Assembly: GCA_015055655.1 (NCBI GenBank)
Contig: SVHW01000004.1
Span: 43,420 to 107,419 of the forward strand
DNA from: Clostridiales bacterium
GTDB lineage: Bacteria > Bacillota > Clostridia > Christensenellales > Borkfalkiaceae
Direction of reading: 5' to 3'
DNA length: 64,000 bases
Within the stretch, counting starts at the first letter, position 1. Each line of letters starts with the position of its first letter. This document shows positions 17,019-27,024 of the stretch, piece by piece. The translations under genes were made by a program, and so were the position numbers. Under the pieces are notes generated by a model, which had not been told where the DNA came from, did not search any database, and saw nothing but the letters and a program-made list of their open reading frames with translations.

Positions 17019-18701
17019 TTATTCCAGTCCCTCTATGTTTTCTTTCTCGTCGACAATTGTTTCGACACACTCGGCTTTGGTATTATCCCCCGCCGTGTCT
17101 TCCGCAAAAATCGACGTATCTTCCGCCTTTTCCCCGTCGCTATTCGTCTCCAATACGGGCGAAACGTTCTTCCTTCTTACTTTATTGAGAAATCCTCCCA
17201 TAAAGCCCGTTACCAAGCCTCTTTCTTCTTTATTCATACCAAGGCAGAACGCATACACGGCAAACAATACGGAATAAATACCAATTTTCAAGAATAGCCA
17301 CAACCAAGAAACGTTAGGGAGCAAGAAATTAATCCCTATCCCCACCGCAACAAGTGGCGCTAATTTTAACAAAAGTATAGAAATATTCGCCCAAAATCTG
17401 CCAATGCCCAAGCCAATCTTCTTTTTATAATACCAATTGATAATGATGCCTTTCGTTACAAGCGTGGTTAGCCCTGTGCAAATTGCGCACCCAAGCGGGC
17501 CAAAATAGATAGCCGCAGGAATACTTGTCGCCACGTTCAAAACGGCACAAATTACGTATAAAATCGATTTAAATTGATGTTTATTGACGGCTTGTAATAC
17601 CTGTACGGGAATCGCTTGTATATTGGGGATAACTGCAGGAAGAGCCAACGCTAAAGCAATCCAATAGGCAATCGCGTATTCCTCACCTACCCATAAATAT
17701 ATAAACTCTTGTCCAAATAACGCAAATCCGCTACACAATAAAAACGCTAAAAAGAACTGTATGCGACCCACGCGTATGGAAAGGTTGGTCATATCCTCCA
17801 TCGTCGCGCCATTTGTAATTTGCGAAGTTACCCGTGGAAAAAACACGCTAGAAACAATCCCTGGGATTTGTTGAATATACCCATACAATTGATATCCAAC
17901 CGAACAAATAGCAACGGCTATTTCTCCGCTTACTATGCCCAAGATAATGTTATCCGTTCCATCGTTTAGCTGTCCTACTATCATCCCCAAAAAGATAAAG
18001 AAGGAATACCCTAATATCTCTTTGAAGATACTAAAATCCATATCTTTCTTTTTAAAAGATATTTTTACGTGTAATTTCCCGTGTACGTATAAAACGTGTA
18101 TCAAATTAAGCATTTGCTGTAAAACCAACGCCACGAGAGAAAGAGCTATGGCTTTGTATCCCCAAATTAAGAGGGGAATCATAACGAGTGGCTTTAATAC
18201 GGTATAGATAAAATCTGCAATTTTAATAAACGTAAAACGCTCGTATGATTGTACAATCGCGTGATAGGGTTGCGTGGCAAACGTCAACGCCAAATTCACC
18301 ACCATAATCAAGATAATCATACGCAGCTCAAAATACCCTCTTGCGCCCGTTTCCACCTTGAAAATATAGCTCGACAAAATACATATCACTGCGCCGACGA
18401 CTAAAATAATCATTGCCAAGAAAGCATACAGCCGCATAAACATACCGTATAAACCAGCGGTTTTATTTTCATTTCCTTCCGCGCGGTATTTAGAAGCGTA
18501 ACGTACAACGGCTGAACCAAAACCAAACTCCGCCAACCCCAAAAAGCTAACGGCGGATTGCCCCATGTTGTACAAACCGTATTGTTGTTGTCCCAACGAA
18601 TCTAATAAGAACGGAGTATACGTTAAAGAAACGATAATGCCAGCCACCATCGTTATATAGGAAAAAATAACCCCTAATTTTAGATTCTTCGTGCTTTCCA
18701 T
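17019..18701 (-). CDS. wzx: Oligosaccharide flippase (Wzx-type)
   Basis: Polytopic membrane protein of 560 residues in the MOP exporter superfamily. It begins LGVIFSYITMVAGIIVSLTYTPFLL, then GLYNMGQSAVSFLGLAEFGFGSAVVRY, both typical of Wzx/RfbX-like flippases. About 12 to 14 membrane segments can be counted by eye up to residue 490. It moves the lipid-linked repeat unit across the membrane before Wzy polymerisation. The last 60 residues form an acidic, low-complexity cytosolic tail. Together with wzy in the same operon, this indicates a Wzx/Wzy-dependent pathway. Confidence 0.9.
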   Translation of the reverse strand: MESTKNLKLGVIFSYITMVAGIIVSLTYTPFLLDSLGQQQYGLYNMGQSAVSFLGLAEFGFGSAVVRYASKYRAEGNENKTAGLYGMFMRLYAFLAMIILVVGAVICILSSYIFKVETGARGYFELRMIILIMVVNLALTFATQPYHAIVQSYERFTFIKIADFIYTVLKPLVMIPLLIWGYKAIALSLVALVLQQMLNLIHVLYVHGKLHVKISFKKKDMDFSIFKEILGYSFFIFLGMIVGQLNDGTDNIILGIVSGEIAVAICSVGYQLYGYIQQIPGIVSSVFFPRVTSQITNGATMEDMTNLSIRVGRIQFFLAFLLCSGFALFGQEFIYLWVGEEYAIAYWIALALALPAVIPNIQAIPVQVLQAVNKHQFKSILYVICAVLNVATSIPAAIYFGPLGCAICTGLTTLVTKGIIINWYYKKKIGLGIGRFWANISILLLKLAPLVAVGIGINFLLPNVSWLWLFLKIGIYSVLFAVYAFCLGMNKEERGLVTGFMGGFLNKVRRKNVSPVLETNSDGEKAEDTSIFAEDTAGDNTKAECVETIVDEKENIEGLE

Positions 18702-18712
18702 ACTCTCACCTT

Positions 18713-19783
18713 TTATTTTTCTACGGCGTTTTCTTCCGCTTGTTCTTCTATCTCGTTTTGCTTTTTCTTGTTTCGTATTTTTTGTCCTATCCGTTCGATA
18801 AAGGCCACTTCTTTCGTATTTACAATCGTCACCAATTTATCTATACTTACGCAAAGCGCAAATATAGCCAAGTTTACCGCCAAATAGTACCCGACAAACC
18901 ACCAAGCCTCGCAAAAGGCTTCTACGTGTAACCACTTCGTATATAAAATGGATACCAATGCCGGATTCGCCGTAATCAAATATACGGCCAAAATATTGCC
19001 TGCGATAGAAGAAATCCATTTTCCACGAATATGTATTTTAGCAAAGAACATAAACAATGCAATCGCTGAACAAAGCAAAAATACGTAGCGAAGCCCTTCG
19101 TCTAAGAGCGAATGTTCTATCCCTAATTTTCTCGCCAAAAATCTTTCAGCGACGTACGCCGCCATAGCAACCCCATACGCCAAAAGTATCCATATCTTTT
19201 TGCAATTTTCGTACGGTTTAAATTTCTTTAAATAATACCCAATAACGTAGGCAAGCAATCCTTCCATCAAGGTATAACTCGCGTACATAATACAAGTGTT
19301 ATTGATAAGCAACGCCGCTATTATCAATAAAAATTGCGGTTTTGATAAGCTGTCCAATCCGGGAATAAGTAAGAAAGATAACACGTATAACACAAGATAT
19401 ACGGATACAAACCAGTATCTATTGAAAATTACAGGGAAAAATGATTTAATCGTATATCCAATCCCCACGTCAGGATTTACCCCGACGATAAATATAATCA
19501 ACGTAATAAAAAAGGAATAAAACCACGTTTTCCGTTGAATAAACAGCGCTTTCCCCATTTTCGGTTTTTTTGCAAAAAAACCTGCCAGCAAGAAAAATAA
19601 CGTATTGCCAATTTGACAAAAGAAATAAATCGGCATAATGATAAAATAATTAACGTTATTTGCCGTCAATTTATTTACTGCGCCGCCCCAACCCAAGAAA
19701 TGCGCCGACATAATCATAAAAATTGCAATAATTCGCAATAAATCCAACGACGCGTTTCTTTCTTCTTTTACAGGTAACTCCAT
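18713..19783 (-). CDS. Membrane acyltransferase, acyltransferase family 3
   Basis: Integral membrane O-acyltransferase of 356 residues. The N-terminal NASLDLLRIIAIFMIMSAHF motif is the family signature, with the conserved His in SAHF. It is followed by about ten membrane segments and a QIGNTLFFLLAGFF segment. Such proteins move acetyl or other acyl groups onto surface sugars. Here it probably decorates the repeat unit or polymer. The C-terminus ends in a charged tail rich in Glu and Lys. It lies between the wzx and a putative transferase gene with gaps of about a dozen bases. Confidence 0.88.
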   Translation of the reverse strand: MELPVKEERNASLDLLRIIAIFMIMSAHFLGWGGAVNKLTANNVNYFIIMPIYFFCQIGNTLFFLLAGFFAKKPKMGKALFIQRKTWFYSFFITLIIFIVGVNPDVGIGYTIKSFFPVIFNRYWFVSVYLVLYVLSFLLIPGLDSLSKPQFLLIIAALLINNTCIMYASYTLMEGLLAYVIGYYLKKFKPYENCKKIWILLAYGVAMAAYVAERFLARKLGIEHSLLDEGLRYVFLLCSAIALFMFFAKIHIRGKWISSIAGNILAVYLITANPALVSILYTKWLHVEAFCEAWWFVGYYLAVNLAIFALCVSIDKLVTIVNTKEVAFIERIGQKIRNKKKQNEIEEQAEENAVEK

Positions 19784-19795
19784 AATCTCTCCTTA

Positions 19796-20647
19796 TTAGA
19801 ACAACGAGCGGAATCGGTTAAAGCATTTTTTAATAATTTGCCAAAACGTATATTGTTTCATAATTGTCTTCATAGTTTTGGCTTCCCATTCTTCCATGGT
19901 TATCGTACCACGAATATTGTAGTCTACTTCAATATTGTTAGATTGGAAAAGATCTGTCAACAGCGGATGCAACATCCACTTTCCATTTACCACACAATAA
20001 CAGCCTTTCTCCCATAAATAGTTGAATATCGAAGGAGAATACACACGATAAACCTTTTCTTTATACTTCCAACGCTTTGCGCGCTTCGCTCCGCAGCTTT
20101 CAAAAGCCCAAATCGTTTCGTGCGGTCTTAACCATTGTTTAAGAACAGACTTTCGCCATATAACAGGCACAAAACAAACCTTTGCTTTATCGTCCCCGAT
20201 TTGCTGTAAATCCATAACGTCGGTGATTGTATTTTTTCTTTCATTATCACAGTTCATTCTTGTTCCGTAAAATTGCACTTGAGACATCAACGGATCTTGG
20301 TCCATTTGATCAAGAATAGTTTCAATGAGTTCCGTTTGCACCCTTTCACGCAAGAAGAAATCCTCAATTAAAATAAACACGTATTCTTCTTCAATGCGAT
20401 CAAGAACATCCAACATCCGTCTACTCCAAGTCGTTTTATTAGGATTTCTTTTCTCTTTTAAATTCAAGGTTTGCACCGAAAAATTAGCATAGGACTTATC
20501 GTATTTAACACTTTCCGTATTCAAATATACCGAATACGGAATATCCTCCCAATACTTATCCATCAATTGAAAAAACGGATCCCAAACATCTTGATACGTG
20601 TCACAACTAGAGATTATCACTGCGCAACGTTTCTTCTTGTTCAACAT
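19796..20647 (-). CDS. Putative glycosyltransferase of unknown family
   Basis: A 283-residue soluble protein. The start (CAVIISSCDTYQDVWDPFF), the YVFILIEDFFLR stretch with acidic residues, and a VNGKWMLHPLL segment resemble glycosyltransferase-like proteins of capsule loci that have a GT-A-like nucleotide fold. I recognise no named family and the DxD equivalent is uncertain (possibly EDF). A strong GAGGAGG ribosome binding site lies eight bases from the ATG. The start lies 41 bases inside the end of wzy, so the two are probably translationally coupled. Donor and acceptor are unknown. Confidence 0.55.
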   Translation of the reverse strand: MLNKKKRCAVIISSCDTYQDVWDPFFQLMDKYWEDIPYSVYLNTESVKYDKSYANFSVQTLNLKEKRNPNKTTWSRRMLDVLDRIEEEYVFILIEDFFLRERVQTELIETILDQMDQDPLMSQVQFYGTRMNCDNERKNTITDVMDLQQIGDDKAKVCFVPVIWRKSVLKQWLRPHETIWAFESCGAKRAKRWKYKEKVYRVYSPSIFNYLWEKGCYCVVNGKWMLHPLLTDLFQSNNIEVDYNIRGTITMEEWEAKTMKTIMKQYTFWQIIKKCFNRFRSLF

Positions 20648-21851
20648 ACAACGCCTCCTCTTTTGCAGCCTTAGCCGCCTTCTTTTTATAAGCTATTATC
20701 CAGGCAATCAACACCCAAAACAAACACGCCTCCGTACTGCCTACGGCGAACATAAACGATTCACTCCACGCCGCAAGCATAAGTTCTAATGCCATAATCA
20801 CGGCAATTTGTATAATCGACATTTGCCCTTTCACCATATTCGTTTTCCAAGCGCCCTTGAACACAAAAAACACGCCTATCAAAAGCAACGCACTTCCCCA
20901 AATACCCACTTCCGCAAGTATCGTGATATAACTGTTATGGAAATCGTAATTTTCCATCCCTTTCATATCGTTATAGCTTGCAGAAACGGAATACCCGCAA
21001 CCAAAAACAGGGAAACGCTTCCATACGTCAATACCTAACTCCCAAATCTCACCGCGCGAAGTATCACCTTCCAATAATCTTTCTAGTGATTTTAAGCCAA
21101 ACGTACCCAATCTGCCCGTTAGTAACAACACGGCAAACGTCGTCATAAACACCGCAAAAGCAAGGCGATAAATCGGTTTTTTTATTTTGATAAAAGCAAC
21201 GATAACGCCGTTAAACGCCAAAGCAACCAATGCCGTTCTCGAACCGGACATAATCGCCGTCACCGCCGAAGCGATAATGATAAAAAAGAAGCCCCATTTC
21301 CCTCTTTTCGTCTTCGCTTTCGGCAACAAATATGCCGCCGCCAATACGGATATATTCGAATATATGCCTAAGGTATTCGGGTTCGTCGTCACGCCCGTCG
21401 CTCTATCGCCATTCCCCAAACCCAACAACAAGCAACCCACGCTTTGCAACTCAAATAAAATAGCAATCCACAAAATTGTTTTTGCGGCAATTTCCAAGTC
21501 TTCAAGACTTTCTAAAGAGTTAAAATAGATATACGTGCCCCATAACACGATAACGAGGGAAAGAATTTTAATCAGCGATTCCATCTTATCGTTGCTGTAA
21601 AAAACAGACGGTAAAACGGCCAGTAAAAATAAAATCAACAATTTAGGCGGTTCACCGATTTTTACGCCGTCGATAAGCAAAGCGCAACCAATCAGCGCCC
21701 CCAAAAACAGCCAACGTAAGATATACGGAACGGGTATGCGTAAATATCTCGAATTCAACGAGAAAAACACCCACATCATAATAAAGAAGAGGGTTTTTTC
21801 TATTTTCTTTACGCTTATCCTATCGTTTTGTAGCGTTCTACTCCGTTGCAT
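20607..21851 (-). CDS. wzy: O-antigen ligase/polymerase family protein (Wzy-type)
   Basis: Polytopic membrane protein of 414 residues with about 10 to 12 hydrophobic segments. It has a long loop in the second half carrying RGEIWELGIDVWKRFPVFGCGYSVS and DFHNSYITILAEVGIWGS. The W-x-fPvfGcG and HNsyi-l-ae-GiwG pattern is the Wzy_C/O-antigen ligase signature. It probably polymerises repeat units on the outer face of the membrane. The C-terminus is cytosolic and charged. It overlaps both neighbours, by 14 bases upstream and 41 downstream. Confidence 0.88.
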   Translation of the reverse strand: MQRSRTLQNDRISVKKIEKTLFFIMMWVFFSLNSRYLRIPVPYILRWLFLGALIGCALLIDGVKIGEPPKLLILFLLAVLPSVFYSNDKMESLIKILSLVIVLWGTYIYFNSLESLEDLEIAAKTILWIAILFELQSVGCLLLGLGNGDRATGVTTNPNTLGIYSNISVLAAAYLLPKAKTKRGKWGFFFIIIASAVTAIMSGSRTALVALAFNGVIVAFIKIKKPIYRLAFAVFMTTFAVLLLTGRLGTFGLKSLERLLEGDTSRGEIWELGIDVWKRFPVFGCGYSVSASYNDMKGMENYDFHNSYITILAEVGIWGSALLLIGVFFVFKGAWKTNMVKGQMSIIQIAVIMALELMLAAWSESFMFAVGSTEACLFWVLIAWIIAYKKKAAKAAKEEALYVEQEETLRSDNL

Positions 21852-22959
21852 CCTTTATCGCCCCTAAAAAGCTTTGTAAATAGTATTCAAAATTCCATTT
21901 TTGCATCATCGCCGTAGACTGTTCTCCCAGCGCAGATACGTCTTTTTGTAAGATGTCTTTCATTACGGCAGTCAATTCTTCTACATTCCCGTCCTCAAAG
22001 ACAAACCCGTTCTTCCCTTCTACCACTAGGTCCTTACGGCATCCCACTTTCGACGATGCGATAACGGGCAATCCCATTATCATCGCCTCGTTCACCACAA
22101 GCCCCCAAGGCTCGTGCAAAGACGGCAACACAAACACGTCTGCCATCTTGTAATATTCCACGTTTTGCGGAAACCCAACGTATCCTGCAAAAAGCACGTT
22201 CTCGCATCCCAAACTCGCGGCTTGTCTTTCCAACGTTTCTTTCAAATTCCCGTCGCCAACAAGACAAAGCGCCATTTCTTTTTCCTGTTTTTGCAGCGTA
22301 GCAAACGCATCAATCAGCAACGCCACGTTTTTCACTTCGGTCAATCTACCGACAAACAAAAACACCTTCTTGCCCTGCAACGCGTATTTTTCCTTCAACG
22401 CTTCCTTTTCGGGCAATGCTTCCGCCGCCTTCAATAAACGCGCCTCGCTGATAGACATCGGCATTATATAACATTTGTTTTCAGGCACGCCGTAGTATAA
22501 GAAATTCTCTTTTTGCAGCGTACCGCCTGGGAAAGCGTAACAGTATTTCGAAGAGAGCAATCTTTTCAAATACCATTTTTTCAAATACGCCTTTATTTTT
22601 GAAGAAGGGATATGCAACGGCGTATCCGATTCAATCGCGAACGGTATTTTTTTCTTTTTGCAGTATTTTATCGCCGCCACCTGTTCTACGCCAACGTACC
22701 CGTTGATAACGGCAAAATCCGGTTGAAAGCGAGCCAATTCCTCACAAATTTGTCTTTCTCTTTCTTTTTTATCCCCGTGAAAAATCACAGAATTGTTCGG
22801 CAATTCCAAATTGTCCTTGCCCGTAACGGACGCATAGCAATACGCGTATCGATACTCGTAATCGGTTTTTTCATACACTTCGCGTATCAAGTCAAACCCG
22901 TAATGCATCGGCTCTACGAACAGCACGAATATTTTTTTGCCACCAGCGTTATTTTGCAT
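21838..22959 (-). CDS. GT4-family glycosyltransferase
   Basis: GT-B transferase of 373 residues. The C-terminal half shows FLFVGRLTEVKNV, LCLVGDGNLKETLE, VLFAGYVGFPQNV and the DVFVLPSLHEPWGLVVNEAM motif, which carries the family E-x7-E pair. No membrane segments are seen. It should transfer one sugar to the growing lipid-linked repeat unit in the cytosol, but the donor is not evident. It overlaps wzy at its 3' end and the GNAT-like gene at its 5' end by 11 bases, showing tight coupling. Confidence 0.9.
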   Translation of the reverse strand: MQNNAGGKKIFVLFVEPMHYGFDLIREVYEKTDYEYRYAYCYASVTGKDNLELPNNSVIFHGDKKERERQICEELARFQPDFAVINGYVGVEQVAAIKYCKKKKIPFAIESDTPLHIPSSKIKAYLKKWYLKRLLSSKYCYAFPGGTLQKENFLYYGVPENKCYIMPMSISEARLLKAAEALPEKEALKEKYALQGKKVFLFVGRLTEVKNVALLIDAFATLQKQEKEMALCLVGDGNLKETLERQAASLGCENVLFAGYVGFPQNVEYYKMADVFVLPSLHEPWGLVVNEAMIMGLPVIASSKVGCRKDLVVEGKNGFVFEDGNVEELTAVMKDILQKDVSALGEQSTAMMQKWNFEYYLQSFLGAIKDATE

Positions 22960-24007
22960 GTTTTTTATAAAACCTCTTCAAAAATTTACTGCCGTACACA
23001 ATTTTTTTCAAGCGTGGCCGCCATTTCAGCGCCACCTTTTTCTTCCACCGCGCAAATCTACGACGGTATACGCACACGGTATAATTGGAATCCAAAGAGC
23101 ACTCCCACCGCGCCTTAAAATCATAATCGCCGCGCATAAAATCCACTTTATCGTATCCGTTGGCAAACGCGTCTTTAATCACCTGATAAAACAGCATTTG
23201 CCCGGGGAAGGCGTCCTTATATTCCATCTTAAACGCCACCAGCCAAATATACACGCTGTTACGATATTTCATAGCGACTAAAAAACCTACGGGCTTTCCG
23301 TTATCGCGCGCGATATAAACGTCTAAAAGATTTTGCGCGTTCATTTCCCTGATTACCGTAATCGCCCAAGAAATATCGTGGCTGCCGCCTCGCACCTCTT
23401 GCCTGTTGTCAAAAATCTCTTGAATTTCTTCGCAAACCTTCTCGTTCACTTCTTCCGCTTGCATCGTCAGCCCTTTTTTCAACCCGACCTTAATCGTCTT
23501 GTTTCGCATACTTTGACTGAGCAAGGCAAAATACTCTTCAAACGAGCCGTATTTCTCTCTTTGCACCCACATCGTCCTCGTCGTTTGGTAGCAAAGATAT
23601 TTTTTCTTTTCGCAAAGCACCTTTTGTACGATATGTAGCTGGGTATCCCCCGCCGCCATCTCTTGTAAACGCAGCGCGTATTTTTTCTCCAATAACAGCT
23701 GTAAAACGCCCTCGATAACAGGTACTTCCTTTTGGTATACGACAAACCTACCGTAATCCATGTCCCTGCCGCCGATAAACTCAATCCAGCCGTCTTTCAA
23801 GACGAACGGCGCATAGCCGAACACCTTCTTTCCCTCAAAGGCTTTGATTACGTATAACGAATCGACGGGCTCGTTATTCTTCCACCAAATATAATTCCAC
23901 TCCCACGTTTGAAAGGGACTGGCGTTTGGCATTTTGGCGCAAATCTCCGTCCAAGTATCCTTTTCCGCAATCAACGCGTCTTCGTCTGTGATAATTTTAT
24001 AATCCAT
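22949..24007 (-). CDS. GNAT/FemAB-like acyltransferase (CelD/BcsL-type fold)
   Basis: A 352-residue protein with the double-GNAT architecture of PF13480 or FemAB-like enzymes. It has an N-terminal NASPFQTWEWNYIWW motif, and a C-terminal half with LDVYIARDNGKPVGFLVAM, AFPGQMLFYQVIKDAF and YDKVDFMRGDYDFKARW. Relatives add acyl or aminoacyl groups to surface polymers or act in exopolysaccharide synthesis. It may N-acylate an amino sugar, possibly one freed by the polysaccharide deacetylase encoded two genes away. The substrate is unknown. It begins immediately after the upstream GT4 gene. Confidence 0.75.
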   Translation of the reverse strand: MDYKIITDEDALIAEKDTWTEICAKMPNASPFQTWEWNYIWWKNNEPVDSLYVIKAFEGKKVFGYAPFVLKDGWIEFIGGRDMDYGRFVVYQKEVPVIEGVLQLLLEKKYALRLQEMAAGDTQLHIVQKVLCEKKKYLCYQTTRTMWVQREKYGSFEEYFALLSQSMRNKTIKVGLKKGLTMQAEEVNEKVCEEIQEIFDNRQEVRGGSHDISWAITVIREMNAQNLLDVYIARDNGKPVGFLVAMKYRNSVYIWLVAFKMEYKDAFPGQMLFYQVIKDAFANGYDKVDFMRGDYDFKARWECSLDSNYTVCVYRRRFARWKKKVALKWRPRLKKIVYGSKFLKRFYKKHAK

Positions 24008-25159
24008 TTATTTCCTCTTACAAACGTTTTCGTACGTGTTTTTAACCGCCCGCGCAGAATGTATCCATTGATACGTATCCACAATCGTCTTTCTTGCCGT
24101 TTTTCCCATCTCCACACGTTTTTCTTCGTCTTGCAACGAAATGATACAATCCACAATTTGCTCAACGTTATGATTGTCCACCAAATATCCGTTTTCGCCC
24201 TCAACGATAATTTCGTCAATACCGTTTTTACGGCACCCAACGGCTGGAACGCCACACGCCATAGCTTCCAAGTATACGCAGCCAATCGCCTCGTAATAGG
24301 ACGGCAGGATAAACGCGTCGGAATTTTGCATCAGCGTCACAATCTCGCTATAGGGAACGTACCCAAGGAATTCTACGTAGTCTTGCAATCCCAAATCCGC
24401 CGCCAGTTCTTTTAATTCTTCTTCTAAGTACCCACGTCCAGCAATTACGCATTTAAGGTTGTGGTATCCCTTTTCTATCGCAATTTGCAAGGCTTGTAAC
24501 AAGTATTTATGCCCTTTTAGCGGAATCAAATTCCCCACGGAACTTATCGTAAATACGTCCTTTTTCTCCCTTTCTATCGGGCAGAACTTATCCGTATCCA
24601 CACCGTTATACGCCACGTATCCTTTCGTGGATACGTCCACACGTTTTTGTATCATATCCAGCACTTTTTGGCTGACGCCGATAACGGCGTCGGCGTTTTC
24701 ATAAACGAGTTGACAGGTTTGCGCTATCTTATCGCAATTTTTCTCCCCTGCGTAACTCTCGTCGAAAAACACGTCCAAACCGTGTCCGTGCACCACGAAC
24801 GGAACGCCGTATTTTTTCGAAGCTTTCATCACGGCAGTCCCCGTAGGCAACGGCGAATCGGCGTGATACACGTCAAAACTCTTCAAATCGAGTTTTTTAT
24901 CCAAACGGCGGAAAAGAGAGTTCCCCATTTTATGAAAATCTCTCGTTCCGGGCAGCTTGAAAAATTTGATATACCGAATTTTTACGCCCTCGTATTCCCA
25001 CTCTTTCACTTTCACTTCTCTGTCGTAAAAGACGATAGGAACGACGACCGTCACGTCCACGCCGGCCTTTTGTAACGCCTTAACCTGTTCGTGACAAAAA
25101 ATCCCTTTTTGCGGATAGGCAGGCGTAGGATACATCCCCGTTAAATACAATACTCTCAT
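24008..25159 (-). CDS. GT4-family glycosyltransferase
   Basis: GT-B transferase of 383 residues with a near-canonical pattern. It has YLTGMYPTPAYPQKGIFCHEQVKAL at the acceptor end, then SSVGNLIPLKGHKYLLQAL, CVIAGRGYLEEELK, VEFLGYVPYSEIV and DAFILPSYYEAIGCVYLEAMACG. This resembles the teichuronic/colanic acid-type mannosyl- or galactosyl-transferases. The specific donor cannot be deduced. The protein appears soluble and works on the inner membrane face. It sits 13 bases after the deacetylase gene in the long operon. Confidence 0.92.
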   Translation of the reverse strand: MRVLYLTGMYPTPAYPQKGIFCHEQVKALQKAGVDVTVVVPIVFYDREVKVKEWEYEGVKIRYIKFFKLPGTRDFHKMGNSLFRRLDKKLDLKSFDVYHADSPLPTGTAVMKASKKYGVPFVVHGHGLDVFFDESYAGEKNCDKIAQTCQLVYENADAVIGVSQKVLDMIQKRVDVSTKGYVAYNGVDTDKFCPIEREKKDVFTISSVGNLIPLKGHKYLLQALQIAIEKGYHNLKCVIAGRGYLEEELKELAADLGLQDYVEFLGYVPYSEIVTLMQNSDAFILPSYYEAIGCVYLEAMACGVPAVGCRKNGIDEIIVEGENGYLVDNHNVEQIVDCIISLQDEEKRVEMGKTARKTIVDTYQWIHSARAVKNTYENVCKRK

Positions 25160-25172
25160 CGCATTCCTCTTA

Positions 25173-25916
25173 TCAATACTCGTATTTGGTTACGCGTTGT
25201 TTACGGATAGACGCAAGCCATAACCGCAAACGCTGCAATTTCCCTTTCCAGTTTAATTTCCCCTTCAACTTCTTTTCGAACACTTCCATCGAATCGGTGT
25301 TAGAAACCCCAATCCTCGGGAGTAGCCCTCCCTTTTGCAATTTCCGTTTTCTCACCATACCGTAGAAAGAGCCCAAAACGTACTTGTATTTCCCCGACCT
25401 TTTCAAAAGCCTCAGCGATTTTCTATCGTACGTACCAAACGGCAAACAAATCGCGTTTGGCAAATACCCCAATTCTGCGGCGAATTTTTCTTGCGATTTT
25501 TGTATCTCTTCCGTCATGTCTTCTTTAGAAAGCGTACGGATATCCACGTGATTATGGGTATGCGCTTGCATCTCAAAATCCTTATTTGTCTGCAACGCTT
25601 TCACCATATCCCACGTCATAAATTTCTCGTCGTTTCCAATATACGCCGTAGGTAAATACACGTTTCCTTTCACGCCGTACTTTCGCATAATCGGCGCGGC
25701 TTTTTCATATACGGAGAGGAACCCGTCGTCAAAGGAAATGATTATAGGTTTTTCAGGCAACGGCTTATCCAGCTGAGAGAAAAATAACGTCGTATAGCCG
25801 TTTTCTTGCAAATAGCGCATTTGCTCTTCAAACTTTTCTTCTTCAATCTTTTGATAGGCTGCGCCTTCTCCCTTTTTCACAACCTCGTGATAATAAAGAA
25901 TCAGCAATTTTTTCAT
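25173..25916 (-). CDS. Polysaccharide deacetylase (NodB domain)
   Basis: Carbohydrate esterase family 4-type enzyme of 247 residues. Motif 1 is IISFDDGFLSVYEKA, with the general base and metal-binding Asp pair. Motif 2 is MQAHTHNHVDIRTL (HxxxH), and motif 3 is CLPFGTYD. It removes N-acetyl groups from amino sugars. No signal peptide is evident, so it may act on the lipid-linked intermediate inside the cell, unlike secreted peptidoglycan deacetylases. The first residues, KKLLILYYHEVVKKGEGAA, resemble the PgaB/IcaB-like start. It is located between two GT4 genes. Confidence 0.9.
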   Translation of the reverse strand: MKKLLILYYHEVVKKGEGAAYQKIEEEKFEEQMRYLQENGYTTLFFSQLDKPLPEKPIIISFDDGFLSVYEKAAPIMRKYGVKGNVYLPTAYIGNDEKFMTWDMVKALQTNKDFEMQAHTHNHVDIRTLSKEDMTEEIQKSQEKFAAELGYLPNAICLPFGTYDRKSLRLLKRSGKYKYVLGSFYGMVRKRKLQKGGLLPRIGVSNTDSMEVFEKKLKGKLNWKGKLQRLRLWLASIRKQRVTKYEY

Positions 25917-25920
25917 AACC

Positions 25921-27018
25921 TTATTTCTCCGTTTTGCTGCCTTCGAAAATACACTCGATAACCGTTTTCTTTTTCGTTTCTTTTTCTTGCTCGTTCGGTT
26001 CGTAATAGGGCAATTCGCCTTGAATCACTTGTTTCATAAGGCTTGCCAATTTCTCCGCGTCGTGAATCCCGTAAAAATACGCGTTTTCATATCCTTCCAA
26101 GCTCTCACGGCAAAACGGCATATCGGACGCCAATACGACGGCTTTCATCTTTCGCGCCTCCAACGGCGGCAAACCGAACGTTTCCAAATAGGACGGGAAT
26201 AACACCACCGATTTGCTGTAATAATCAAACACTTCGTCCTTGGAAATAATCCCCGTAAATTCTATCGGCAGTTCTTTTTCCTTTGCCTCTTTTGCCACGC
26301 CTGCGGAAAACGATGAAACGCCGTCCATCGTAAACACCACTTTATATCCGTTTGCAATCCCCTCGTTTTTTAATATTTCGCACGCGTCGAGGATAATCTT
26401 ATGATTTTTATGCACGCCGTCGCCGGCAGGATAGAAAAATATAGGCTCTTGTAAGCGATACGGTTTTTGCAATAATCTCTCGTCAATCGACACTTTGGGG
26501 TTGACTACGCTGATTTTATTCTCATCAAAAGGAATCCATTTCGCCGACGCTTCCTTAAACCATTTCGTTTGTACGATAATACGGTCTGCCTTTTTCAAAT
26601 GCCGCTTATAAATACGGCAAATAAACTTTTGTCGTATCGCGTACATACGTTGCGCCTTGTCAAACAACGAAAACTTCACGGGCGAAAATTGTAAAGACTG
26701 ATGAAAATACACCACTTGCTCCACCTTGGCCCTTTTCACAGGCTCGTTCTGCATAGAATATATCAAATCAATCTTCTTTTCTTTTACAACCTTTTGCACG
26801 CAAAACGTATCGAAATACCAACGGTGCAACCACGATTTTTTAATCCACGGCTCGCGGATAATCGTCACGTTTTCACTATCCTGCAGCTTGTCCGTCGACA
26901 CGAGAAAATACCAATGAATACTCTTGTCGGGATAATCGAGCACTTCCCGATAAAAATTTTCCAGTATGGTCATCGCGCCGGCGTATTCCGCCGCCAAGTT
27001 GTACACCAAAACGTTCAT
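25921..27018 (-). CDS. GT4-family glycosyltransferase
   Basis: GT-B transferase of about 365 residues. The N-terminal VYNLAAEYAGAMTILENFY and the donor half (FFYPAGDGVHKNH, FTGIISKDEVFDYY, SVVLFPSYLETFGLPPLEARKM) are typical of rhamnosyl/mannosyltransferase-like GT4 proteins. The ETFGLPPLEA motif supplies the conserved acidic pair. The ORF track start is a TTG; the ATG two codons later is preferred. The sugar added is unknown, though TDP-rhamnose made at the operon end is one possibility. Confidence 0.88.
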   Translation of the reverse strand: MNVLVYNLAAEYAGAMTILENFYREVLDYPDKSIHWYFLVSTDKLQDSENVTIIREPWIKKSWLHRWYFDTFCVQKVVKEKKIDLIYSMQNEPVKRAKVEQVVYFHQSLQFSPVKFSLFDKAQRMYAIRQKFICRIYKRHLKKADRIIVQTKWFKEASAKWIPFDENKISVVNPKVSIDERLLQKPYRLQEPIFFYPAGDGVHKNHKIILDACEILKNEGIANGYKVVFTMDGVSSFSAGVAKEAKEKELPIEFTGIISKDEVFDYYSKSVVLFPSYLETFGLPPLEARKMKAVVLASDMPFCRESLEGYENAYFYGIHDAEKLASLMKQVIQGELPYYEPNEQEKETKKKTVIECIFEGSKTEK

Positions 27019-27024
27019 AAGCAA